Shown in pieces: positions 26,526 through 34,297 of a stretch of 58,528 nt of DNA. The stretch covers positions 1 to 58,528 of the forward strand of contig NZ_SNWE01000025.1 in the NCBI RefSeq assembly GCF_004362395.1, read 5' to 3'. A model generated the notes under the pieces. The model did not search any database, was not told the DNA's origin, and saw only the letters and a list, made by a program, of their open reading frames with translations. The stretch comes from Salegentibacter sp. 24 (GTDB lineage Bacteria; Bacteroidota; Bacteroidia; Flavobacteriales; Flavobacteriaceae). Numbering within the stretch: position 1 is the first letter of the stretch; each line of letters begins with the position of its first letter. A program made the translations under genes and the position numbers.

Positions 26526-27251
26526 TTATAATCGAATCAATGTATTTAAGGTTTCGTCCATTTTTATGCAATTGCAGGAAGTCAGGTTCAATTGCTTTTT
26601 AAACACTTCAAATTCAAGATCGGGGTTATGGATACCCTGTCTTTTCAAATGTTCATTATTTTTAGACAGATCTGTCAATTCTTTCCGATATCCCTGTGCA
26701 TAAGGTGTTTTAAAAAATGTAAAACCTGTTATATAAATTTCTTTACAATCACTCATCAGCACTCCTATTACAGCAGAAAACCCAACCGTTGGAACATAAC
26801 CTTGAAGTTTCTCTTCAATAGATTTGGAAATCTTCGGGGCTAAAATATAGGTCCTTTTTATTTTTAAGTGCCGTTTATAAAAATTAAGGTGTGTTCTTAG
26901 CCCTTTCCGGGAATAGTTTGGGTTTATTAATTTTTCGATCCCCATATTTTCAAATTTTCTAAAATCAATCTCCCCTCCACCGCTAAAGTCATTTTCGTAA
27001 AAACTATGAAATAGGTAAGTGAATTTCGTTCCTAAATAAACCGATTTTTTCTTCTCCCACACCTGTGCAGCTTTATTGATTCTAATCACAATATCATATG
27101 AATCAATGAGTCCCCCGTTTTGTTCTTCAAAAATGGAATTAGCTGCTCCAACTATGGCAACCCGCTTGTTTTTTAAATTCCTTTTAATGTTAAATATCCT
27201 TAGGGATAATAACATTAAAATTAGTGCGTAAATTGTCCTGATAACTTTCAA
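26526..27251 (-). CDS. GT29 sialyltransferase-like protein
   Basis: 241 residues with an N-terminal membrane helix (VIRTIYALILMLLSLRIF). Two segments resemble the sialylmotifs of GT29: an L-like VAIVGAANSI...GLIDSYDIVIRIN (31-59) and an S-like VPTVGFSAVIGVLMS...EIYITGFTFF (153-180). GT29 enzymes use CMP-sugars, and the next three genes upstream include a CMP-sugar synthetase. It overlaps the HAD gene by four bases. Most likely transfers the CMP-activated sugar of this cassette to the glycan. The assignment as GT29 is by motif reading, not by search. Confidence 0.65.
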   Translation of the reverse strand: MKVIRTIYALILMLLSLRIFNIKRNLKNKRVAIVGAANSIFEEQNGGLIDSYDIVIRINKAAQVWEKKKSVYLGTKFTYLFHSFYENDFSGGGEIDFRKFENMGIEKLINPNYSRKGLRTHLNFYKRHLKIKRTYILAPKISKSIEEKLQGYVPTVGFSAVIGVLMSDCKEIYITGFTFFKTPYAQGYRKELTDLSKNNEHLKRQGIHNPDLEFEVFKKQLNLTSCNCIKMDETLNTLIRL

Positions 27252-27871
27252 AAAAATGAACTTATATATTTTTTCCCTTCCTTATTTAAATTTTCGTTAT
27301 TGAAACCATAAAAAACTAAATTATTGGATGCTGCTGCTTCCATGTCATTTTTAGAATCCCCAATTAAACAGAGCTTTGTTGGATCATAACTAAATTCACG
27401 AATCAAATTACTAACAAGTTCTATTTTTGGGGTTGGAGAACCCCAAATCGTCTTAAAATATTGAGAGATGTTCAATTGTTCACATAGATACCTCAATTCC
27501 TTTCCATCCGAACCAGAGACAATATGCATTGTATACTTTTTATAATTTTGTTCTATAAAACTAATTGTTTCGGCAATAAGGTTCTCCCTGGAACAAAGTT
27601 TATTTCTCATTATACTTGAATAGCGGTCTGTAAAGGTTTTCAATTTTTCATCACTTAGAGCCTCTGCTCTGATTGCTTCGAAAAAATACCGAAACTTAAC
27701 ATAGCGGGACAATCCTCCATTTTCCCTATGAAATGCTAAAAGTTGTTCTATTTGTTCTTCTGGATATTTTTCGAGAACTTGCTTAAAACCGTATTCCCTC
27801 ACTGGCATGGAGTTCAAAATAACCCCGTCAAAATCCCATAATATCACTGCTTTATCTGTAAAACCTATCAT
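27248..27871 (-). CDS. HAD-superfamily phosphatase
   Basis: 207 residues, HAD subfamily I with a helical cap. Seen: motif I LWDFDGVILNS (Asp13, Asp15), motif II SGSDG (about 125), and motif IV LIGDSKNDMEAA (about 163-174). By context it probably dephosphorylates a phosphorylated keto-sugar before CMP activation, as KdsC or Neu9P phosphatases do in other ulosonate pathways. It overlaps the cytidylyltransferase gene by 20 bases at its start and the GT29-like gene by four at its stop. Confidence 0.8.
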   Translation of the reverse strand: MIGFTDKAVILWDFDGVILNSMPVREYGFKQVLEKYPEEQIEQLLAFHRENGGLSRYVKFRYFFEAIRAEALSDEKLKTFTDRYSSIMRNKLCSRENLIAETISFIEQNYKKYTMHIVSGSDGKELRYLCEQLNISQYFKTIWGSPTPKIELVSNLIREFSYDPTKLCLIGDSKNDMEAAASNNLVFYGFNNENLNKEGKKYISSFF

Positions 27872-28538
27872 AAACTGCTTCTGCTATTTTAAAATCTTCT
27901 TCGTAATCTATATCCAGGGAAACAATCTTATTCTGGGTGTGTAAAATTGGTTTGGTGCCTGTTCTATTTCCCATCTTATAATTTTCTCTCGCAGTTAAAA
28001 ATATAGCGTTATTTATTTCAAAACAATCAGATAAATCCTGGGTCCTGGGCCAGGACAATTCTGTATTATTATTTACAAATTTACCAGATTTTTTATCCAG
28101 GAGGAATTCTTTATAATCCCTTCCAGAAATCAAGGAATCATAGTTCTTCTTCAATCCCGTATCATAAAATTCAATAGCCTTAATATATTCCAGCGCATCG
28201 CAAAATGGAGAAGTTACATGAGTCCATAAAACTGAATCTCCGGAACATACCATTCCAGCATGCTCTATTAATTCACGGAGGGGCGTAGTTGATTTTCCCA
28301 GTTCACCAGGCCTTTCAATTACTTTAAGGTTCTTTATCTTATCTTTAAAAGAACTAGCAATCTTAAGACTGTCCTCATCATCTGTGGAGACTACAATTTC
28401 ATAGTTCTCCTTTATACTTTCTAACTGCCTAAGTTTTAGGTTTAGCAAACCGCCTTTAATCCCGGCAAAATCACGAGTATTCTTTTTAAGTACCCGTTCA
28501 CTCCCTTTTCTTACCGGTATAAAAATGGAATATTTCAT
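27852..28538 (-). CDS. acylneuraminate-type CMP-sugar synthetase
   Basis: 228 residues, NeuA/KdsB-type cytidylyltransferase. Seen: IPVRKGSERVLKKNTRDF (4-21), the CTP-binding R-GS-R-KN pattern; VSTDDEDSLKIA (about 70), and a C-terminal LDIDYEEDFKIAE common in NeuA-like enzymes. It would make a CMP-activated sugar acid in the cytosol. It overlaps the aldolase gene by four bases and the HAD gene by 20, a strong sign of joint function. No NeuB-, PseI- or KdsA-type synthase is seen in the window to supply a known substrate. Confidence 0.85.
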   Translation of the reverse strand: MKYSIFIPVRKGSERVLKKNTRDFAGIKGGLLNLKLRQLESIKENYEIVVSTDDEDSLKIASSFKDKIKNLKVIERPGELGKSTTPLRELIEHAGMVCSGDSVLWTHVTSPFCDALEYIKAIEFYDTGLKKNYDSLISGRDYKEFLLDKKSGKFVNNNTELSWPRTQDLSDCFEINNAIFLTARENYKMGNRTGTKPILHTQNKIVSLDIDYEEDFKIAEAVYDRFYR

Positions 28539-30067
28539 TTAAAAAAGGAATAAATTGAAGTTTTTCTAATAGTATATTCAGTAGGGGTTACCGACATTAT
28601 CCGGAGGTTTTCCTGCTGGTAATGCCTGAAAACCATCTCATTCTCTATAAATAATTCTTGCTGAGCTTTATTAAATATATTTCCGTAGCCATCATACCCG
28701 ATTAGATAAACTTCCTTAGCTTTAAATGCTTTTGCCGTTTTTAAACAATATTCCGTAACTGAATCTGGAAAATAGTATTCTTCTTCAGGTAATAATTTAT
28801 AAAATACTAGATTATTTAAATCTTCAGAATGTTGATGTTCCGGAGGAATTACCAGGAATCGAGCTTCTAATTCTTCTGGAGATAAATAATTTTTAAGCCT
28901 CTGCAATTCCTTCCCGGGGATTAAATGAATTTGAGGATTTTCTAATCCCTTAAAAATATTAGTGTTTTTTGAGCTGGCAAATATTATTGGAATTTTAGGA
29001 TTATCTTTCAAAAATTCCTGTATGGCAATTTTATGCTGTTCCGCCGAGCTACCCCCTCCTATAATAAATACTTTAGAGCTTTTTTCCAAAGGACTGAAAA
29101 CATTGATATTTAGGACCTTACTCAATTTTTCACCTTTTCCGGTAACATTGTGGATAATATTATCCAAGGAAAAATATCTTTTATTGACCTGCTCTTTTAC
29201 TTTATTCTGAGGCAGGGAAAAACTGCCTGAAACCATATAAGGAAGATTGGTTCCCCAATTGTATTTAGGTTTAAGTTCCAGAAAAGCTTCCAAAACTTCC
29301 AGCAAAACATCAAATTTAACCTCAAGTTTATTACGCTGATATAAGATACTTAATAATAATTCCGTTTTTAGGTTTCCAGCTCCTCTTCCCATACCATCAA
29401 TGGTAGCGTCAATAATATCAGCACCGTTTTGAATAGCTGCCAACGAATTAGCCAGGGCCATTTCAAGGTTATTGTGTCCATGAAAACCCAGACCAATTGT
29501 TAGCTCTGATTTCAAATAAGTGAAAATCCTTTCAACATCTTCTGGAAAAAGTCCGCCGTAAGAATCAACCACGTAGAAATAATCACAAGCTATATTAAGG
29601 GCTTTTACTTGAGAAATTGTGGGAAATTGAACCTCCCATTTACTGGCATACATTAAATTAAAAGCTACCTGAAAGCCAAGCTCTTTGACTGCGGCCGACA
29701 ATTCTATGCCCCGGTCAAAATTTTCGGGGGCTACAGCTAGCCTGACCATTTTAATTTGTCCTATACAGGGTTTTAATAATGGCTTAACTTTGTCTGTCCT
29801 AACATCCTTTTCGTTCAATATTATCGCCAGGTCTTTATTTGTTTGAGCCTTTATTTTTTCAATCACAAAAGCGGGTAAATAAAAATGTCTCCCAGAATAA
29901 TTTCCTTTTGGAGGGGACCTATAGCCTATCTCTATAACATCAATGGGCAATTTGTTCAACGCGGAAAAATAAGTTGTCACCAAATCTTCATTAAAATCCC
30001 AATTGGTATAATACCCTCCATCACGTAAGGTGCAATCTAGTATTAACGGAAAGTTATTTGAATTCAT
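28535..30067 (-). CDS. DRE-TIM aldolase fused to a C-terminal MptE/DUF115-like domain
   Basis: 510 residues. Residues about 1-280 form an HMGL-like/DmpG-type metallo-aldolase: LDCTLRDGGYYTNWDF (10-25), the HGHNN metal site (196-200) and DATIDGMGRGAGN. A different domain follows from about 310 (VFIIGGGSSAEQHKIAI, then VYLIGYDGYGNIF), resembling the MptE/DUF115 or CMP-sialyltransferase-like Rossmann folds. DmpG aldolases join or split pyruvate and an aldehyde, so this enzyme could build a keto-acid sugar. It is the first gene of the overlapping aldolase-CMP transferase-HAD-GT29 cassette. The function is inferred; no close characterised homologue is recalled. Confidence 0.75.
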   Translation of the reverse strand: MNSNNFPLILDCTLRDGGYYTNWDFNEDLVTTYFSALNKLPIDVIEIGYRSPPKGNYSGRHFYLPAFVIEKIKAQTNKDLAIILNEKDVRTDKVKPLLKPCIGQIKMVRLAVAPENFDRGIELSAAVKELGFQVAFNLMYASKWEVQFPTISQVKALNIACDYFYVVDSYGGLFPEDVERIFTYLKSELTIGLGFHGHNNLEMALANSLAAIQNGADIIDATIDGMGRGAGNLKTELLLSILYQRNKLEVKFDVLLEVLEAFLELKPKYNWGTNLPYMVSGSFSLPQNKVKEQVNKRYFSLDNIIHNVTGKGEKLSKVLNINVFSPLEKSSKVFIIGGGSSAEQHKIAIQEFLKDNPKIPIIFASSKNTNIFKGLENPQIHLIPGKELQRLKNYLSPEELEARFLVIPPEHQHSEDLNNLVFYKLLPEEEYYFPDSVTEYCLKTAKAFKAKEVYLIGYDGYGNIFNKAQQELFIENEMVFRHYQQENLRIMSVTPTEYTIRKTSIYSFFK

Positions 30068-30085
30068 TAAATAGAATTTGGAACT

Positions 30086-30997
30086 TTATTTATTTAAAGG
30101 AATATTTAAGATATAATTATCATTAAAAAAATCAATTAAAGCTTTTTTATGATAGTAAATAAATTTTTTGCCATATTTAAAACCATATCTGAATGACCAC
30201 AGGGATTTTATTACAATTTTGAAAATATTGTAAGCCAATGCAAAAAAGTATCTATTCTCTTTTAAAATGAATAGAAGGTTACGCGAGCTAAAATATTGTC
30301 GCCTCAAATCTCCAGCTCTTGTACCTGACTTTTTTACATAACGATAACTATCATCTCCATTTTTATCAAGTTGTCTTTTTTTATACCAGGATTTTGCATC
30401 CACAAAAATTCCAGCCCCCTGTTTTTTAAATTTTAAACATATATCGAGATCTTCAAAAGCAAAAAAAAGTTTTTCTTCAGGATAAGTTTTTTCATTCAAA
30501 TAATGAGTATTGATTAGCATACCGTGTCCTCCGGGTACCATATCCACTTCAATAATATCTTTTGCCTTTAACTGTTTATTGGAAAGTGAGCGAATCGTAC
30601 CGGTCCATTTATTAAACATTCCACCCTTACCTCCAATAATTCCAGCAACAATCCCCTGTCTTTCCAATTTTTCTTTACAAATAAAAAGCTCCGAGCACAC
30701 TTGATTATCTCTGGGTGGATTATCATCATCACCCCAAAAAATCCATTGATAATTTAATGCTTGAAGTTTTTTTAAACCCAGTTTTGAACCTCCTGCTGGT
30801 CCTGCATTATATCCGGTTTTAAAATAGTTGACTTCAGCATACTTTTTATCCAAATTTAATTTGTCAATAGAATCATCAAGGCTATTGTCTATAATAAGAA
30901 TATATTCAGGAGGTTCAGATTGCGATCTAAGAACATCTATATATTTAATTAAAGCCAAAGGCCTTTCAAAACAAATTATAAAAGCAGCATATCTCAA
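30086..30997 (-). CDS. GT2 family glycosyltransferase
   Basis: 303 residues, GT-A fold of the rhamnosyl/galactofuranosyl-transferase kind. Seen: ILIIDNSLDDS (about 33-43), YNAGPAGGSKLGLKK (about 65), the metal-binding FWGDDDNPP (about 92-100) and a later EDLDICLKFKKQG motif. The C-terminus carries positively charged hydrophobic segments that may touch the membrane. Probably adds one sugar to the repeat unit. It lies 18 bases upstream of the aldolase gene in transcription order and 10 bases after the capsule protein gene. Confidence 0.8.
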   Translation of the reverse strand: MRYAAFIICFERPLALIKYIDVLRSQSEPPEYILIIDNSLDDSIDKLNLDKKYAEVNYFKTGYNAGPAGGSKLGLKKLQALNYQWIFWGDDDNPPRDNQVCSELFICKEKLERQGIVAGIIGGKGGMFNKWTGTIRSLSNKQLKAKDIIEVDMVPGGHGMLINTHYLNEKTYPEEKLFFAFEDLDICLKFKKQGAGIFVDAKSWYKKRQLDKNGDDSYRYVKKSGTRAGDLRRQYFSSRNLLFILKENRYFFALAYNIFKIVIKSLWSFRYGFKYGKKFIYYHKKALIDFFNDNYILNIPLNK

Positions 30998-31007
30998 ATT
31001 TAAATAG

Positions 31008-32468
31008 TTAAGCTATTCTTATCTTAAAGGCCCAGTAAATCAGTTGTATAATTTTGGCCTTTAACCTTTGGGTAAATTTATAAAAGAAAACCCGTTTTCC
31101 TTTTAAGAAAATACCTTTACCTTTTCTATCCTCAAAGTAATATTTCGCTTTTACCCCTCCGTCTAAATAATAATATCCAAATTTCAGTATATCTTGAGAT
31201 GCTTTTGAAGATAGCCTGGCACTGAGCAAATCTTTAATGTCAAGCTTACTATCAGGTACATACACAAAGTCCTGGTAAAAATAATAACATTTCCCCAGCA
31301 AAATAACGGGTTTACCAATAAGTGATGCTTCCATCCCGGTTGTTGAACCAAACACTACCACTTTTGAAGCTATCTTCATCAAAGCATAGGTATGTATACT
31401 ACTTGTGGGGCCGATAACATGTACATTAGGGTAAATTTGATCAAGCTTTTTAATATAGGATACATAATCAAAATTAACATACTGTAAATTTGGATGCATC
31501 CTTATGATCAGGTTGGCTTGTTTAAAGTCCTTCCCGACCAATTCCGCTAAGTAGGAAAGCCCTTCATTTTGATCTTTGAAAAAAGGGTTTTTAAAATGAT
31601 CCCCTAGAGCGGCATACTCATCGTCTGAACTCGTAAAAACAACTATATTCTCACTCTTTTCATCAATAAAAGACGGTAATTCTCCTTCCGTTTGTGTTGC
31701 TACATATGACGGCATATTTACCCCTTCCCCTATTCTCTTTCTATCAAAAAACTCCCGACCTAATTCTTCTTTCTCATTTACAGTCAGCGGAGAATCTTTC
31801 CAATTTTTTTCCACATTTTGCCATCTCGCCTTTATATCTTGAGGCAGGGTATTTTTAAAGAATTCAATGTTTCCTCCAAGACTAGGTCTTTCCAGGTTCC
31901 AACAATCTATACCTTGTGCTAAACTTGCTTTTAAAACCGCCCTTACATATTCCTGTCTGCCGTTAAAATTATATACTATATTAAAATTATACTTCGCGAT
32001 ATAATCTCTGATTCCCAAGTAGAGACAAAGGGCATTCTCAACCAGTTCCCTTACCGGAAATTCGTCCATCTTGGTTAAATACCTATCCCGGGTTATCGAA
32101 ATATAAGTGCTTAGGCTAGCCTCCCCTACTTCAAAATTATCATATACCAGATCAAAATAATTTCCTTGATATTCTTTAAAAAGCCTATTCGCAAGTAACC
32201 TATGCTCTTTTTTAATTATATCATCAATCTTTATATGCTGATAGTTCCCTTCAATAAGCTGTAAAGAATTCTTAACCCCGGTCTTACATCTATAACAAAT
32301 ATCAGGTTGTTTTTCCTTATTAAAATAACAAAGATCAAAGCTATTTGAACAGGTTAAATAGTGTATATCAGCTTCAGGGAATTCATCGATTTGAGTTTGT
32401 AGCCAGTCTGGCATGATACCTCGGGAGTAGCTATTAATTCCATAAATTGCCGCTATAAGTATCTTCAT
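31008..32468 (-). CDS. KpsC/KpsS-like capsule polysaccharide biosynthesis protein
   Basis: 486 residues, GT-B-like with the signature KVVVFGSTTGMEASLIGKPVILLG (about 375-400), typical of Caps_synth/KpsS-type and CDP-glycerol glycerophosphotransferase-like proteins. Upstream it has IIRMHPNLQY, another family mark. KpsC and KpsS use CMP-Kdo, and the CMP-sugar cassette is a few genes away, so a CMP-linked donor is possible but unproven. It overlaps the ABC transporter gene by four bases. Confidence 0.65.
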   Translation of the reverse strand: MKILIAAIYGINSYSRGIMPDWLQTQIDEFPEADIHYLTCSNSFDLCYFNKEKQPDICYRCKTGVKNSLQLIEGNYQHIKIDDIIKKEHRLLANRLFKEYQGNYFDLVYDNFEVGEASLSTYISITRDRYLTKMDEFPVRELVENALCLYLGIRDYIAKYNFNIVYNFNGRQEYVRAVLKASLAQGIDCWNLERPSLGGNIEFFKNTLPQDIKARWQNVEKNWKDSPLTVNEKEELGREFFDRKRIGEGVNMPSYVATQTEGELPSFIDEKSENIVVFTSSDDEYAALGDHFKNPFFKDQNEGLSYLAELVGKDFKQANLIIRMHPNLQYVNFDYVSYIKKLDQIYPNVHVIGPTSSIHTYALMKIASKVVVFGSTTGMEASLIGKPVILLGKCYYFYQDFVYVPDSKLDIKDLLSARLSSKASQDILKFGYYYLDGGVKAKYYFEDRKGKGIFLKGKRVFFYKFTQRLKAKIIQLIYWAFKIRIA

Positions 32469-34252
32469 AGTTCCTGTAAGCTTAGCATGCGTCGAAAACT
32501 TGCCGAAGAGTCTATCAATTCTGAGTATTTTCCGGTAGCTTCTATTTTACCATTTTGCAACATTATAATTCTGTCAGCTCCTTTAATAGTGGAAATCCTG
32601 TGAGCGATAATCAACATGGTATAAGCCCCTTTCAATTTATCAAGCTTCATGTGTATTTCTGCTTCGGTTTCACTATCTAAAGAAGATGTCGCCTCATCAA
32701 GTAACAAGAGATCAACATCTTTATAAAGCTCTCTGGCGATAGATAATCGTTGTTTCTGTCCGCCACTAACATTAATCCCATTATTCCCTAAGATACTATT
32801 TTCCTTTCCGGGTAAAGAGTCCACGAAATCCAATATAGCTGCCTTTTCAATTGCAGTGTAAAAGCGTTTTAGATTATAATCGCTTTTTTCGGCCCAAAAA
32901 GTTACATTATTAAAAATGCTGTCACTAAAAATTACCGGATCCTGGACGATGTACCCGATTTTTTTTCGATAGGAATTCGGTTTGAAGTCAGAGATGTTAT
33001 ACCCGTCAATCAAAATCTCACCGGAAGTTGGTTTTAATATTCCGGTAAGTAAATTGATTAAGGTTGATTTTCCAGATCCACTAGGACCAACTATGGCAAG
33101 GGTTTCATTTTTTTTAATGGCTAACTGAAAATGTTTTAATACCAGGTTTTTTTCTTCATATGTAAAGCTCAAATTCCTAAATACTATGTTTTCTTTAAGT
33201 CCCGGAAATTCTAAATTACCGGCTACCTCTTTATTTCTGGAAAGATCCTGGGTAAACTCCTGTATATTCTCAATACTTCCAGAAACGCCTAAAAACATAT
33301 TCCATTGTTCCTGTGCTGCCATAAAAAAAGTTATTGCACGGTAAAGTAACAGCAAACTTAAGAGTATACCTCCCACTACTTCATCAAATAACTGGACATA
33401 GAAAAATATTGCCCCGAAAATAACAAGAATACTTATAGGTTCGCGAATACTTCCAAGAGCCGCATCTACCATCCCTAGTTTTCTCTGAACAAACTCCATC
33501 TCATTAATATTATTCTTTAATTTGGAACTATAAGTAGACAAAAGACCGGTCGCTTTGAGATATTTATACAAACTAACCTTTTGCATTAAAAGTTTGTGAA
33601 AAATGTGACTTTTAGCAACAAGTTGTCTTGAAAAATATTTGGTCCTAGCATAAAGAAATTTAAACGCCTGATTAACGATTAGTCCTCCTGATATAACAAG
33701 AATTGTAAACTTCCAGTCCGATCCCAAGGCGAGAGCGAAATATACCAGAATAAGCACGAAAAATTGTATGGCCTTAAAATAAAACCGATTAGCCATATTT
33801 AATTTATTCACTTCACTGCTTAAGGTATTCTGAATTTTACCGGCATCAGCTTTCACAAATTGATCATAAGAATAATTATTTAGAAGTTCTAAAGTTTCAA
33901 ACCTAATTTTCCGCATAAAAATTTGCATTAGAATGGTCCTGGTATAAGATTCAAAAAATTTCATAATCCCTTTAAGACTAAAAAATAAGAAAATCAAAAA
34001 AAAGATATTTAATAAAGTAGGATTGATTTCCAGGGTGTTTAAAATAAAATTACTTACGGCATCGCTATCCTCTGCAAGAGCTTCTCCGTCCTTTCTCACC
34101 ACCAATTGAATTAAGGGAATGAATAATGCCAAGCCAAGACCATCCAGGACTCCAACGCCCAAACTGAGCCCTAATGCCGCAACAATTCGCCAACCCAGAT
34201 ACTTGTAAAAGAACTGAAAATGTTTAAAATTATTTTTTAAACTGAATTTCAA
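32465..34252 (-). CDS. PglK/MsbA-like ABC transporter (glycolipid flippase)
   Basis: 595 residues: a six-helix transmembrane domain (about 20-320) fused to an ATP-binding domain. Seen: Walker A GPSGSGKSTLINLLTG (about 390), signature NVSGGQKQRLSIAREL (about 500) and Walker B DLLLLDEATSSLD. Half-transporters of this type form homodimers that flip lipid-linked oligosaccharides (PglK) or lipid A (MsbA). Its place in a bacillosamine-type locus favours the PglK-like role. A Wzx flippase also occurs in the same locus (50028-51467). Confidence 0.85.
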   Translation of the reverse strand: MKFSLKNNFKHFQFFYKYLGWRIVAALGLSLGVGVLDGLGLALFIPLIQLVVRKDGEALAEDSDAVSNFILNTLEINPTLLNIFFLIFLFFSLKGIMKFFESYTRTILMQIFMRKIRFETLELLNNYSYDQFVKADAGKIQNTLSSEVNKLNMANRFYFKAIQFFVLILVYFALALGSDWKFTILVISGGLIVNQAFKFLYARTKYFSRQLVAKSHIFHKLLMQKVSLYKYLKATGLLSTYSSKLKNNINEMEFVQRKLGMVDAALGSIREPISILVIFGAIFFYVQLFDEVVGGILLSLLLLYRAITFFMAAQEQWNMFLGVSGSIENIQEFTQDLSRNKEVAGNLEFPGLKENIVFRNLSFTYEEKNLVLKHFQLAIKKNETLAIVGPSGSGKSTLINLLTGILKPTSGEILIDGYNISDFKPNSYRKKIGYIVQDPVIFSDSIFNNVTFWAEKSDYNLKRFYTAIEKAAILDFVDSLPGKENSILGNNGINVSGGQKQRLSIARELYKDVDLLLLDEATSSLDSETEAEIHMKLDKLKGAYTMLIIAHRISTIKGADRIIMLQNGKIEATGKYSELIDSSASFRRMLSLQEL

Positions 34253-34297
34253 AGGCTTTGATTTAATTACACAAATTATAAAAATATAAGACTTTGT

